A stretch of 64,000 bases of DNA from Williamsoniiplasma somnilux (GCF_002804005.1 NZ_CP024965.1:372001-436000); one strand, 5' to 3'. Counted from the stretch's first letter, positions 19,515 through 30,620 are shown. Program-made: numbers and translations. The notes: generated by a model not told the origin, from the letters alone.

Positions 19515-20690
19515 ATGAGAAAAGAATTTCAAAATAATTTTGACAGAACTAAAACACAAGAAAGAAAAAGCGATAAAAATTACATCGAACGCACTTTTCA
19601 AATAGACAAAAATAAAAAAATAATAAATTCAACAATTGCTGATTTTGATTTTCAAACTCCTAAGCCTATTATTGAAGCTATTTTAGAAAGAGCAAAAAAA
19701 GGAACATATAGTTATACCTATGTGACTGATGATTTTTATTATGCAGTTAAATTATGATATAAAAAAAATTATCAAGTTTCTTTAAATTCAAAACAAATAA
19801 AATTAGTTCATGGAACAGTTAATGCCTTACATCAATTAATAATGGGGTTAAGCAATGAAGGAGATTCTGTGATTATCAACACTCCTGTTTACGGTCCTTT
19901 TTTAAGAGCCATAAAAAACAGCAATAGATTACCTATTTTTTCCGATTTAATTTGAAATACTAATGGATATTTATTTAATATTGAAGATTTCAAATTAAAA
20001 ATAAAAAATTTCAAACCTAAAATATTTATTTTGTGTAATCCACATAATCCTGGTGGTGTTGTTTGAAATAAAAAGTTATTGATTCAAATTTTAGAAATTT
20101 GTAGAAAAAATAATGTTTTACTTGTTTCGGATGAAGTTCATGCCGATTTAACTTTAAAAGGTAAAAAATTTACTTCTTTAATAAATTTAATGAATCAAGA
20201 TGATCAAGTTATCATTTGTAATTCCGCAAATAAAACCTTTAATCTAGGAGGTTTAAAAAGTTCTTATTTAATATCAAAAAATAAAATGTTGCTTTCGAAA
20301 ATAAATAACATTTTTGAAAGCAATTCATTAACTTCTCCTAATGTTTTTTCGATACCCGCTATAAGCGCAGCTTATACAAATAGTGAAACTCAAAAATGAT
20401 TAGATGATTTTAAAGATTTTATTTTAGAAAATTTTAAATTACTACAAAAAAAATTACAAAATTTATCTAATTTAGAAATTATGAATCTGGAATCTTCTTA
20501 TCTTGTTTGGTGTAAATTTAAAAATATCAGCTATTTGGAGTTTACTGCAAAAGCAAAAGAGTCAGGAGTTATTTTTTCTGACTATAATGATTTCGCTAAT
20601 TGTTCTGAAAATCTATTTAGAATAAATATTGGTTGCTCACAAAAAACTTTGAATAAAATATGCAAAATTTTAAACAAAATTTTATCTTAA
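19515..20690 (+). CDS. patB: PLP-dependent C-S beta-lyase, MalY/PatB family
   Basis: A 391-aa fold-type I enzyme of the MalY/PatB subgroup. Features are DFDFQTPKPIIEAILERAKKG, NPHNPGGVVW, SDEVHADL with the PLP-contacting Asp, and SANKTFNLGGL with the PLP lysine. Such enzymes split cystathionine or related thioethers into a thiol, pyruvate and ammonia through 2-aminoacrylate. UGA codons are read as Trp. GGAG precedes the ATG. In E. coli, MalY pairs with the PTS permease MalX and also controls MalT. Its exact substrate here is unknown. Confidence 0.87.
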
Positions 20691-20708
20691 TTTTTTTATA
20701 ACAACGAA

Positions 20709-20738
20709 TTTAAAAAGACCTATTTAGGTCTTTTTAAA
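20709..20738. terminator. Bidirectional terminator between patB and the kinase gene
   Basis: TTTAAAAAGACC and GGTCTTTTTAAA form a perfect 12-bp stem around TATTTA, with T-rich sequence on both strands. The stop codon of the convergent kinase gene lies in the loop. Confidence 0.85.
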
Positions 20739-21500
20739 TGTTAAAATTGCATTTATTTTTTCTTTCATAATTTTTTTATAAATACATTTGTAAGTTTTTT
20801 TATACATATACTTTGCTCAATAGGCTCATAAATAATTTTGATAAATAATAATTTGATTTAAAACTTTTAATTCTTGTTGTGTAAGATTTAATTCTTTAAG
20901 AAAAATATTTGCTTCTTTTAAACTGCAAGATTCGCTTATGAAACTCGCAAAATCAAATAGTGGATGATTTTTTTTAACATATTCAAAATCAATTAATTTT
21001 CATTCCTCATTAACTAATAAAAAATTACCTCTCACTAAATCGTTGTGACTTACTACAGGTTCCAATTTGTTTCAATCTTTAATAACCATTTCAATTTTAT
21101 GATCATATTTTTTTAGTTCTTTAATTTCTTTAACTTTGGTTTTAAATAGCATCAAAAATTCTAAAGGTTTAAACACTTCAAGATCTAAATCTAATTTATG
21201 AAAGTTAGTAATTAAATTAATAATCTTTTGACTCTTTTCTTGATCGATTTCCATAATATCTCACAAAGTGCTGCTATTAGGTAAATAGTTATAAACACTT
21301 ACAAATCTTCCTCTTTGATTAAAATAATATTCAGTAGGTAAAACTCAGTATGAGCTATTGTTTTGTTTCATTTGTTTATAAAAATTACTTTCATTGCGAC
21401 GATTTAAAAAGTAATCCACTTTTTTATTAGATGTTTTGTAAATTAAATTATTTTTTACTATTAATTTATTAGTTAAACCTTTTAATTTTATTCTTGGCAT
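20724..21500 (-). CDS. Choline/ethanolamine-kinase-like (APH-family) phosphotransferase
   Basis: A 258-aa protein read on the minus strand with UGA=Trp. The kinase-like core is visible as VVSHNDLVRGNFLLVNEEWKLIDFEYVKKNHPLFDFASF: HNDL...N is the catalytic loop (Brenner motif) and IDFE the metal-binding motif. This matches choline kinase/LicA-like enzymes, which phosphorylate small hydroxyl compounds such as choline. No licBCD genes are adjacent. It ends in a hairpin shared with the converging patB operon. Confidence 0.75.
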
Positions 21501-21550
21501 ATCAACCTCGTAAATATATAATTATATTAACATTTTAAAAAGGGTTGAGT

Positions 21551-22159
21551 ATGGGTCTAAAAACATTGTGAGTAGCAACTGCAAATAAAGGTAAAGCTAA
21601 GGAATATAAAAGTATTTTTAATGAATATGAAGTAAAAACTTTATTAGATCTACCAGGTTATGAAGATATCGAAGAAAATGGAACAACCTTTAAAGAAAAT
21701 GCCTTAATTAAAGCTAAACATTTAGCTGAATTTGTTAATGGAATTGCAATCGGAGACGACTCAGGGATATGCATTGATTTATTAGATGGTTTTCCAGGAA
21801 TTTATTCGAAAAGATGAGCTTATCCGCTGGTTAATGATCCTGAAATTTCTCAAGCCTTAATCAACAAAATTAATGAAAAGTATCCAAATCAAAGATGAAC
21901 CTGCAACATGACAACTTGTATTGCTTTTTATGATGCAAAATCAACTGAAACAAAATATTTTGTTGGTAAAGTGGAAGGTCAAATATCACCAAAAGTGATT
22001 TCTAGTCCATCAGGATTTGGTTATGACAATATTTTTATTCCAAATGGTCAAAAACAACCATATTCAATGTTGGGAGCAGATATTAAAAACCAAACTTCAG
22101 CTCGTTATTTAGCATTGGAACAATTAATCAAATTTTTAAAAGGAGAAAAAGATGACTAA
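21551..22159 (+). CDS. rdgB: XTP/dITP diphosphatase (RdgB/HAM1 family)
   Basis: A 202-aa housecleaning pyrophosphatase that removes inosine and xanthosine triphosphates. [60 protein letters not shown] and [12 protein letters not shown] are all family signatures. UGA at 21569 and others are read as Trp. Its end overlaps trmL by 8 bases, forming an operon. Confidence 0.93.
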
Positions 22160-22700
22160 TAAACGTAAATTAAATATTGTGCTATTTCAAACAGAAATAG
22201 CACAAAACATGGGAGCTATTATGCGAACATGTGTAGCTACTAATGCAAGACTGCACATTATTGAGCCTTTGGGTTTCCCATATGATGATCGTCATTTATC
22301 TCGTCCCAGCGCTAATGAATACAAATTCGTAGATGCGATTAGATATGATGATTGAAATGATTTTCAAGACAAAAATCCTCAAGTGCAATTATTTTGTTTG
22401 ACTAGATATGGACAAAAGCCAATTAGTGATTTTAATTTCGCAGCAATTAATGATGACGTTTTCTTAATGTTTGGTAAAGAATCAACTGGTATACCAAAAC
22501 AAATTTTAATTGATAATATTGAAACTTGTTTTCGTATCCCAATGGTGCCTGAAGCACGTTCGATAAATATCGCTAATACTGTTGGAATTGCAGCTTATGA
22601 AGTTTTGAGACAATGGGATTATTTAGATTTAGCTAAAGAAGAAGTTCAAAAAGGTGCTGATTATTTATTAAGTGGTGCTTGAAAAGGGATAGAAGATTAA
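22152..22700 (+). CDS. trmL: tRNA (cytidine(34)-2'-O)-methyltransferase, SPOUT family
   Basis: A 182-aa SPOUT protein. NIVLFQTEIAQNMGAIMRTCVATNARLHIIEPLGFP, FLMFGKESTGIPKQIL and RIPMVPEARSINIANTVGIAAYEVLRQ match TrmL, including its knotted SAM-binding region. It methylates the wobble 2'-OH of certain Leu tRNAs in E. coli; substrates in Mollicutes are inferred. AAAGGAG lies in the end of rdgB, which it overlaps. Confidence 0.93.
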
Positions 22701-22714
22701 AAGGGGCAGAACTA

Positions 22715-23575
22715 ATGTTTGGTAAAAAATTGGATTATGTATTAACTGATTGTGATGGCACAATTTGTGACAGTGGTTTTGATGTGGCTAAAGATACAGT
22801 TAAATCAATCGTCAAATACCAAAGAAAAAGTGGTTATCGTTTTTCTTTTATAACTGGACGCTTAGATGTTTCTTCCAAAAAAATTGCCAAACAATTAAAA
22901 ATTCAATTACCTGTTGTTTCATGTAATGGAGCTTTAATTACAAATATTAACACTGGAGAATTTTTACATGCAGAATACATTGATAAAACTACTTGTATTA
23001 AGCTATTTGAACAAGGACATGAACTAGGTTTAGACTTGGTAGTTTATCAACCAGGAAGTATGGTTGGAACACCTAATTCAGTCCGAATGAATAAATGAAA
23101 AGAGTACAAGAAAACAATTTCTAAAAAATATCACTTTCCTACAATTACATATTCAAATTTACAAGAAATTGCTACAGCAATTAAAAATGAAGAAGTTAAA
23201 CCTGTTGAAATTATTTTTTATACACTTGATAAGAAAATTGAGCAAAAAGCTCATGAATTATTTAAAAAATATTTATCTAAAATTGATTTTGGGCAATCAT
23301 TACCTGGTGTTTTTAATATAGTTAAAAAAAATGTTAACAAATTGTCAGGATTGAAACATTTTGCAAAAATAATTGGTGTAGATTATCAAAAAATAGTGAC
23401 ATTTGGAGATAATTATAATGATATAGAAATGACAAAAGGTGTAACTTATGGTTATGCTGTAAACAATGCTGTAAACGAACTAAAAAAAGTTGCTTACCAA
23501 GTGATTGGAAGTGTAGAGCAAAATGGAGTTGGTCAACAACTAGAAAAAATGATTGAGGACAACAATGAAAACTAA
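22715..23575 (+). CDS. HAD-superfamily (Cof-type) hydrolase
   Basis: A 286-aa Cof-like phosphatase. Motif I is LTDCDGTICDSG (nucleophile Asp), motif II is near FITGRLD, and motif IV is VTFGDNYNDIEMTKG. A C2 cap lies between. These enzymes dephosphorylate sugar phosphates, nucleotides or flavin; the substrate is not predictable. ATG 22715 is chosen over an upstream in-frame GTG-like start because AAGGGG is well spaced before it. The end overlaps nadD by 11 bases. Confidence 0.85.
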
Positions 23576-24677
23576 AAAGCGTGTAGCATTATTTGGCGGA
23601 AGTTTTGACCCTGTTCATACAGATCATGTTAATATTGCTCTTGCATGTCACGAAAAATTAAATTTTGAAGAAGTTTGAATGATTCCCGCTTATTTGAATC
23701 CTTTTAAGAAAAAAGAACATAGTCCGATTGTTGACCGTTTAGCAATGTTAAGAATCATTGAAAAAAAACATCATTTTATTCGTATTAATCAATATGAAAT
23801 TCAAAATAATCGCCCAACTTACACTTATGAAACAGTTGCTTATTTAGTTGAAAATTATCATGATTTTGAATTTGCGTTTATTATGGGATCAGACCAATTA
23901 GATACTTTTGAAAAATGAAATAATTTTGACAAATTAATTAATTTAGTTCCTTTTAAAGTCTTTTTAAGATCAGAAAAATACAACAAAGATGTTGTTGCTA
24001 AATATAATTTAGAAGTTTTTGAATTTAACAATAATTTTTTATCTTCAACAGATATTAGAGATTTAAAACATCTTGATAAACAAATTCCTCAAATCAATGA
24101 TTATGTTAACTACAATCTTTTATATTTATCAGAACGTATGGAAAAACACATGGATCATGAAAGATTTGTTCATTGCTTAAATGTTGGTCAAATGGCTAAA
24201 AAATTAGCTATTAAACATGGAGTTGATGAAAACAAAGCATTAGTTGCCGGAACTTTACACGATATTACTAAACGTTGAGACAAACAAAAAGCAGAATGAT
24301 ATTTAAAGAAATACACTCCAGGTTTAATTAATGAACCTTTACCTGTTTGACATTCATTTACTGGATCATTGCATTTAGAAAAAGATTGATTAATTAAAGA
24401 TCAAGAAATTCTTCAAGCGGTTTTTAATCATACTGTGGGTTCTCCCGATATGACGCCTTTAGATATGATTGTTTTTTGTGCTGATAAGATATCTGCAGAA
24501 CGAAATTATTCTGAAGTTGAAAAATTAAGAGAGATTTGTTTTGAAGATTTAATTAAAGGTTTCAAACTGCTTGTTAAAAACCAATATGATGTAGCGATTG
24601 AAAGACATGGAAAAAATAGCATTGGATCAATGTTGCAACATACATATGATTATTGAGTTAAAGGAGTTAGAGAATAA
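23565..24677 (+). CDS. nadD: NadD-YqeK fusion: nicotinate-nucleotide adenylyltransferase with HD hydrolase domain
   Basis: A 370-aa two-domain protein. The N-terminal ~185 residues are NadD (FGGSFDPVHTDHVNIA, FIMGSDQLDTFEKW, and FLSSTDIRD as the ISST/R motif), forming nicotinate adenine dinucleotide. The rest is a YqeK-like HD hydrolase: HERFVHCLNVGQMAKKLAIKHG, AGTLHDITKRW with the HD pair, NHTVGS, and CADKISAER. In B. subtilis these are adjacent separate genes, and YqeK hydrolyses Ap4A. Such fusion is known in Mollicutes. It overlaps the HAD gene and mtnN (ATG at 24677 within TAATG). Confidence 0.9.
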
Positions 24678-25363
24678 TGAAAATTATAATCGGAGCAATG
24701 GAAGAAGAGTTAGAACCTTTAAAAAAGGCATTAAACTTAAAACCAGTAATCAATTCTCTAATTCAAGAATATATTAGCAATGATAAAGAAGTCCTAGTTG
24801 CTTGAACAGGAATTGGTCAAGTTAATGCAGCTACTGGTTTAACTTATTTATTAACCAAATATGGACAAGCAGTTGAATATGTTTTAAATGTGGGTACTGC
24901 AGGAGCTATTAATAAAGATTTCAAAAGAGGTGATTTGTTATTTATAGAAAAAGCCAGTTATTCATCAGCTGATGTTACTGGTTTTGGGTATGTTTATGGA
25001 CAAATTCCAAGAATGCCGAAATATTTTCTTGGCACAGAAGATTTAATTGCCACTATTGGTTATAAATTAGAACAAGTAAACCAAACTTTTTTCTTAGCAA
25101 ATACAGCAACTAGTGATAGATTTTTTTCTAATTATGAACAAGTTCAAAAATATGCTTCTAAATTACCTTTCACAGCTCATATTGTTGAAATGGAATGTGC
25201 CGCATATTATCAAGTGGCTTATTTATTTGATATTTCAATAGTGGCAATTAAAATTGTTAGTGATGTTATTGGTTTAGAAAATAGCAATGAAGAACAATTT
25301 GATGAGTTTTTACCAAAAGTAGCTCAAAAGCTAAATGAATTAGTACAATTAATTTTAAAATAA
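24677..25363 (+). CDS. mtnN: 5'-methylthioadenosine/S-adenosylhomocysteine nucleosidase
   Basis: A 228-aa enzyme that cleaves adenine from methylthioadenosine and S-adenosylhomocysteine, the by-products of SAM use. IGAMEEELEPL, NVGTAGAINKDFKRGDL, ASGDRF-like TATSDRFFSN, and VEMECAAYYQVA (substrate-binding Met-Glu) followed by IVSDVIG are family features. UGA at 24803 is read as Trp. It overlaps the nadD stop by one base. Confidence 0.93.
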
Positions 25364-25380
25364 GATAGTTAGGAGAAAAA

Positions 25381-26016
25381 ATGAAGATAGCAATTTATGG
25401 AACAGTTGGAGCAGGTAAAACAACACTTATTAATTATTTAAAACAAAATTTACCAAATAGTTATAAAGTTTTTTGAGAACCCATCACCAATAATCCTTAT
25501 TTTGAAGATAGTTATTCTCTAGATTTAGAACTAGCAAAAGCAGCAACTTACAAAAGTGAGATATATATGCTTTCTGCAAGATATCAACAATTTAAAGAGT
25601 CATTAAAATACGAAAATGTAATTTATGATCGTGGCATTATGGATACAATTACTTTTGTTCATTGCAACTATGATAATCAACGAATTAATGAAGTTGACTG
25701 AAACGTCTATTCTGATTATTTTGAAAATTGCGTAGTTCCGTCAATTGCAAATAATTTACAAAATACTAACGGTTATGATTTAGTAATTTATTTAAAAGTT
25801 ACTCCTGAAACTTCAATTAAAAGAATTGTAAATCGTGGAATCGAGAGAGAATTAAAAGTTGATAAAGAATTTTGAAAATTACTCGTAAAGAAATATGATT
25901 ATTGATATGAAAAATTAAAAGATAAATTGCCTTTTTTATTAATTGATGGAAATATTGAAAATCCAGAAATTTATGTTAATAAGATTTTAAAGTTAATTAA
26001 AAAAATAGCAAAATAA
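25381..26016 (+). CDS. Deoxynucleoside kinase (dAK/dGK family)
   Basis: A 211-aa kinase; in-frame UGA codons break it into short pieces under the standard code. The P-loop is GTVGAGKTT (residues 8-15). DRGIMDT is the DRS-like catalytic motif, and RIVNRGIERE resembles the Arg-rich lid of the deoxyguanosine/deoxyadenosine kinase family. It salvages deoxynucleosides, on which Mollicutes depend. AGGAG precedes the ATG. It ends the housekeeping cluster, with the defence island converging from the other side. Exact base preference is not predictable. Confidence 0.87.
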
Positions 26017-26040
26017 TTAAAAAACTATTTTGCATATTTT
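26008..26040. terminator. Terminator shared by the kinase gene and the defence operon
   Basis: GCAAAATA (26008-26015) pairs with TATTTTGC (26026-26033), followed by ATATTTTT. It includes the kinase stop codon and lies directly beside the stop of the converging minus-strand operon. Confidence 0.6.
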
Positions 26041-26771
26041 TATTTAAGAAAAAGTTTTCTTTTCAATTCTTCTATTATTTGCTCATCTCTCATTGCAATC
26101 ATTTCAACAACATCTATTCATGCCGATATATAACTTGAATTTTCCAAAGCTTTTTTAAGTTCTAGTATTTCTCATTCTATTTTGTTTCCGCTATCATTCA
26201 TTATTTCTATGTAATCTTCGTTAGAAAAATCTAGTTTAGAAATAATTCATCCTAAAATAATTCCATAAACAAATCTTCTTGATTCAAATTTATTTTCATT
26301 TGCTAAATTTAGCAAATATTCGAAAACCTTAGATAAAACGTTATTATTATTTAAACTTTGTAAATTTTTACGATATTCATAAATTCCTGTTACTTCATAT
26401 TTTTCATAAATTTTATCATTTTTAAAACAATTAGTTACATTTTCGTAAAATGGTAATCCTGGTTTGATAATTCCAAACGACCTTAATATTTTTAAAGTTT
26501 GAGTTAAATAAGAATCACTAGCGGATCTATTAATATTTAATACATCTTCCGTCGGCGTTAAATTAATTCCATTATTTTTTAAAAATGAATATTTATTTGT
26601 GCTTCTATACTTCACAATGTTAAAACTAAAGTTATCTTCTTCTAAAACATTATTATTCACTTGCCAAACAAATCTTATTATTTGTTTATGAAAAGAAGTC
26701 TTTATATTTCAAAATTTATAATTTTTTGTTTCATTTAACAAATTAAGTAGGTCCAAATATATCTTATTCAT
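26040..26771 (-). CDS. Unrecognised protein, last gene of the defence operon
   Basis: A 243-aa protein starting at ATG 26771, whose first 8 bases overlap the end of the DUF262/DUF1524 gene, so the two are translationally coupled. I do not recognise a family. A central stretch (SDSYLTQTLKILRSFGIIKPG) looks like a winged-helix-type segment. The remainder is helical, ending in an acidic/basic mixed helix, with no obvious nuclease or NTPase motif. A shorter GTG start at 26660 has no advantage. Its position suggests a partner or specificity subunit of the upstream nuclease (inference only). Confidence 0.7.
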
Positions 26772-29190
26772 ATTTGTAAATTGTATCAGCAAGAAGTGTT
26801 GCCAACGCCTCTGTTCTATGGTCTAATTGTTTTAAAGAAAATACTTCTATATTTGTTAAATTAAAATTGTCAACTATATTTATATTTCTTGCTGACATGC
26901 TGTTAGATTTTTTATACCATCTTTGTTTATCACTAAATATTTTATTGGATATTTTTGTATTTTCACTACTATCAAAAATTAACAAATTTCCTATCATATC
27001 TATTTTGTTTGTCGAGATTTCTTCAATATTGCTTTCGTTATATTCATTTTCAGAATTTTCAACTAAATATTTTTTTCATTCTCTAGAGAGAGTTTGAGGA
27101 ATTATGTGTTCGATAGAAGGATCAATAAATTCGATTTGTTTCTTGTTATTTCCTTGGTTGTATGTGTATTCTTCTATTCTTTTTAAAAAGGTTTTTCTAA
27201 CTGGTGCTTTTAGTTTTTTTTCAATTAATGAACTTATGAATTCTTCTCTTGTAGGAGTTTTAAAATCCATACTTATTTTAGGTATACTTTTATCATTTTC
27301 TTCAAAACCACCGACTTTACCACCGAATCATTTACCTATATATTTATCTAATTCTAAAAAGTAATTACTTCTATTTTTGATTGAATCAATATATTTTGTT
27401 AGTGCTATTGTTGCACCAACAGAAGATTGTCCACCCCTATATTGAACAACTCCAAAACTTCATTTCTCTATTTCAAAAAATATATTTTTCATTTTTTCGT
27501 ATTTTTCGTCTTTATAGAAGATTTTTTTTATATAAGGATCATAGTTTTTTTCGAATAAATCAGAAATATAAAACAAGAGCGAAAGCAAAGCGCCTTTTTT
27601 GTCAAAAACGTCCATATAATTTCTAAATTCATATAATGAACTATCAGGTCCTTTATATCTTCCGAATCAAACTTCCAAGAATATTGAAAAATATTTACCC
27701 AAATTGTTAATGTTTTTTTCGAATTCGTTGATAGTTCAATTATCGCCACTAAGAGTTTGGGTAAAAAATTTCAACATACTTCTTCTATCTTTTCGTTTGT
27801 GCTTATCTGTTTTTAAAGCATAAACTATGTATGTATATATAAAAGATTCTTCTATCTCTCTTTTTTTGTTATCTTCTATTTCTTCTGAAGGCAATCTATT
27901 TTCATATTCTGATATATTTAAATTTTTATTGAAAAGATTAACAATAAGATCTTCATGTTCTTCGAAATCTTTTTTATCAATTTTTAGAAACAACGCATTT
28001 TTACACAAGTCCATTATTGATAATTCCATACCTTTTGAATTTAAATTTTCAAAAATTTCCATTTCTTGTTCTCTGTTTTTTTTGAAATCAATGCACGAAA
28101 AAATATACTTTTTAGCATAATAGTAATAAAATCCTTCAATTTCTTCTTCATTAAGTAATTTTAATTTATCAAAGATAGAAGTATAATTTTTCCAAGCATT
28201 AGTTTTTTTAAAGGGTTTAAAATATTGACTTTTTTCATCATATGGTACTTTATCATATTTTATAAGTTCTTTCAGAGCATCTCCTTCGATATAATTACCA
28301 GAGTCATTAATGATTTTATATTGTGCTTTAGTTCCGAAGGTATCTTTTAAATCTTCTAGTATTAAATTTTTTTGATTAATATTTATAAGCAAATCTCTTA
28401 TCACTCTAAATATAATCAAACTTGTAGTTATTCTTTGTTGTCCGTCTATAAGTTTAATTCTTTTGTTGTCGTCTTTTCATTCCTCTATAATAATTGCTAT
28501 AGAACCAAAAAATTGCGATTCATTTACTTTTCCATTTTGTAATACATTTTCTATTAAATCTTCACAAAATTCCTTATTTCATGAATATGAGCGTTGATAA
28601 GATGGTATGTAAAAGAAAATTTTTTTATTCAACAATAAATCAGCAATAGATAGTTTATCTATCAAAATTAATTTATCGTCATGTTTATCGCTGCCTTTTT
28701 CTTCAACTATTTCTTTAATATTTGAAGAAATATTTTCAAAATAAGGAGTTTCTTTAAAATCACCAAAAGCAATTGCTTTTTGATCAAAAGAATCAACAAA
28801 TTCATTAACCATAAAAGCGCTAACATAAAACAATTGTCTAAGTAAATTAATTTTTTGATTAATTGTTTGCGTTCCTTCTTTGTATATACCATCATCAAAA
28901 AAATGTGAATCTATATTCCTGTTCAATTGTAATGTTTTAAATGAATTCATAATTTCCGGTGGAATATTTTGTTTTCCTCTTATATCTTCAATTGCTTGTT
29001 GTATGAGAAAAGGTTTATCTAACGGTTTTTTTAAAACAATTTTTGCCAAACCTTCTAATGCAATTCCGCATTTTTGCCTAAAACTTCAATTTATATTGTT
29101 TATATTTTCTTCAATTTCTGAATATAAATTATATAAAATGTCGCCTTTATCATTTAAGTTTTTAATAAATTCAAAATTTTTTGTTTTCAT
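26764..29190 (-). CDS. DUF262/DUF1524 GmrSD-like nuclease with N-terminal DUF4145-like domain
   Basis: An 808-aa protein with in-frame UGA=Trp. Residues ~35-105 resemble a DUF4145-type domain (FRQKCGIALEGLAKIVL...GKQNIPPEI...NIDSHF). DUF262 follows, with the hallmark IPSYQRSYSW (195-204) and IDGQQRITT (~247-255), a ParB-like NTP-binding motif. The C-terminal DUF1524 HNH nuclease shows IEHIIPQ (His ~695) and IGNLLIF (732-739). GmrSD proteins cut modified DNA (type IV restriction), but many DUF262/DUF1524 proteins are uncharacterised. It lies 58 bp after the methyltransferase gene. AAAGGA precedes the ATG. Confidence 0.86.
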
Positions 29191-29248
29191 TTTAAATCCT
29201 TTCTATGTTTTAAAATAAATATTTCAAATTATTTGTTTCAAATTTTTT

Positions 29249-30562
29249 TTATTTATTTTGTTCTTTAATGTGCATGAATATACTCACTAAAACATTAACA
29301 GCAATAGAGTTACCTGCCTGCCTTAGTAAAATATCTTTTCTGCAAATTTCTTTTATAACTCGATTAAAATCTTCAGACTCAAAACCCATTAACATAAAGC
29401 ATTCGCGAGGGGTTAAAAATCTATAGCGAGATTTATTATTGAGACCCCTTTTAATTAATTCTTTTTCGATTATTGTGTTAGAAATATCAATAACTCCTGC
29501 GTTAGGATTTCGATCTTGTTTCGTTGTTATTGTCCTTGTTGTTAATGTCATATATCCATCCTTTATTTTTTGATAATTAATATTTTTTGTTAACTCTTCT
29601 TTATTTTTTACAAAAAGATGTGGATTGTCTTCGAATATTTTTTTTCTTGAATATGTATTGTTTGGAACAGAATTTATGAATTCATCTAAATTTAAAGACA
29701 AGTCTTTTGTGTATTTTGTTGTGATTATTTCATCTAGCTTTTTAGTTATTGAAAATATTTCAGAAACAGATTTTGGTTGATTATTTTTTTCAATAACTTC
29801 TTTAGTTTCTTTAAATGTATCCTCAAAATTATAATCAGGTTTCAAAACACTTAAACCAAAAACACGTGTTCTTTTTTGTGGCGACCCAAAATCATTTGAA
29901 TTTAAAACGTATGTTTGTGTGTTATAACCAATACTATTCAAAAACTTCAACCATTCTTCGTAATCTTTAATATGTGCGTTAGAGAGCATATTACGAACAT
30001 TTTCTAATAATAAAAATTTAGGTAATTGTTCAATTTTTTTTAATTCTTTCAATATTCTTTCGATTTCTCAAAGTAAACCAGATCTTGTTCCACTTCCCTT
30101 TTTCATTCCTTGATTACCACCGTGAAAACTACCAGCGGTTGATAGATCTTGGCAAGGAAAAGAATAAGTTAAAAGATCAATACCTTTAGTTGTATCAAAG
30201 AGCTGTTTACCTGTTACTTTCGTTATGTCCGATAAGTTATTGTTTAAAACAAGAGAAGAATATAAAATTTCTTTATTTTGTCTTGATAATTTTTTGATTG
30301 AACTAAATTTTGCCGGACTTTTTGAGTCTAAAGATAAAGTAAACTTTTTTAAAAAATTATCAATTTTTTCATCACTTAATTCTTTAGCAATATTTTTATT
30401 ATTATTATGAATTGCATGATAAGAAATATTTGCCCAAGCATCTCATTCGCTAGTCCCTACTATCTCATAATCTAAAGTGTTATTTTTCTTTAAAATTTCT
30501 AATGCTTTATGTTGAGCCCCTATCCCTGCGAACGTTTCAAAAACTTTCAACTTTTTATTCAT
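29249..30562 (-). CDS. DNA (cytosine-5-)-methyltransferase
   Basis: A 437-aa m5C methyltransferase. Motif I is FAGIGAQ (11-17), the catalytic PCQ is in SFPCQDLS (Cys137), ENV is at 187-189, QxRxR appears as SPQKRTRVF, and motif X as RQAGNSIAV near residue 417. A ~100-residue insert separates motifs I and IV. The target-recognition region between motifs VIII and IX is about 150 residues; the recognised site cannot be read from sequence. It lies downstream of the PLD-helicase gene, separated by a terminator-like hairpin and an A16 tract. Confidence 0.93.
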
Positions 30563-30595
30563 GGTTATGGCTACCTCTATAATAAAAAGTTTAAC

Positions 30596-30611
30596 TTTTT
30601 TTTTTTTTTTT
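30596..30611 (-). repeat. 16-base homopolymer (A16 on the coding strand) upstream of the methyltransferase gene
   Basis: An uninterrupted T16 on the plus strand lies 34 bases before the methyltransferase start. On the coding strand it sits between TTGCAA (30615-30610) and TATTAT (30584-30579). These would be a -35/-10 pair with a 25-base spacer at the present tract length. This is the longest homopolymer I noticed in the window. Confidence 0.85.
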
Positions 30612-30620
30612 GCAATAGAC

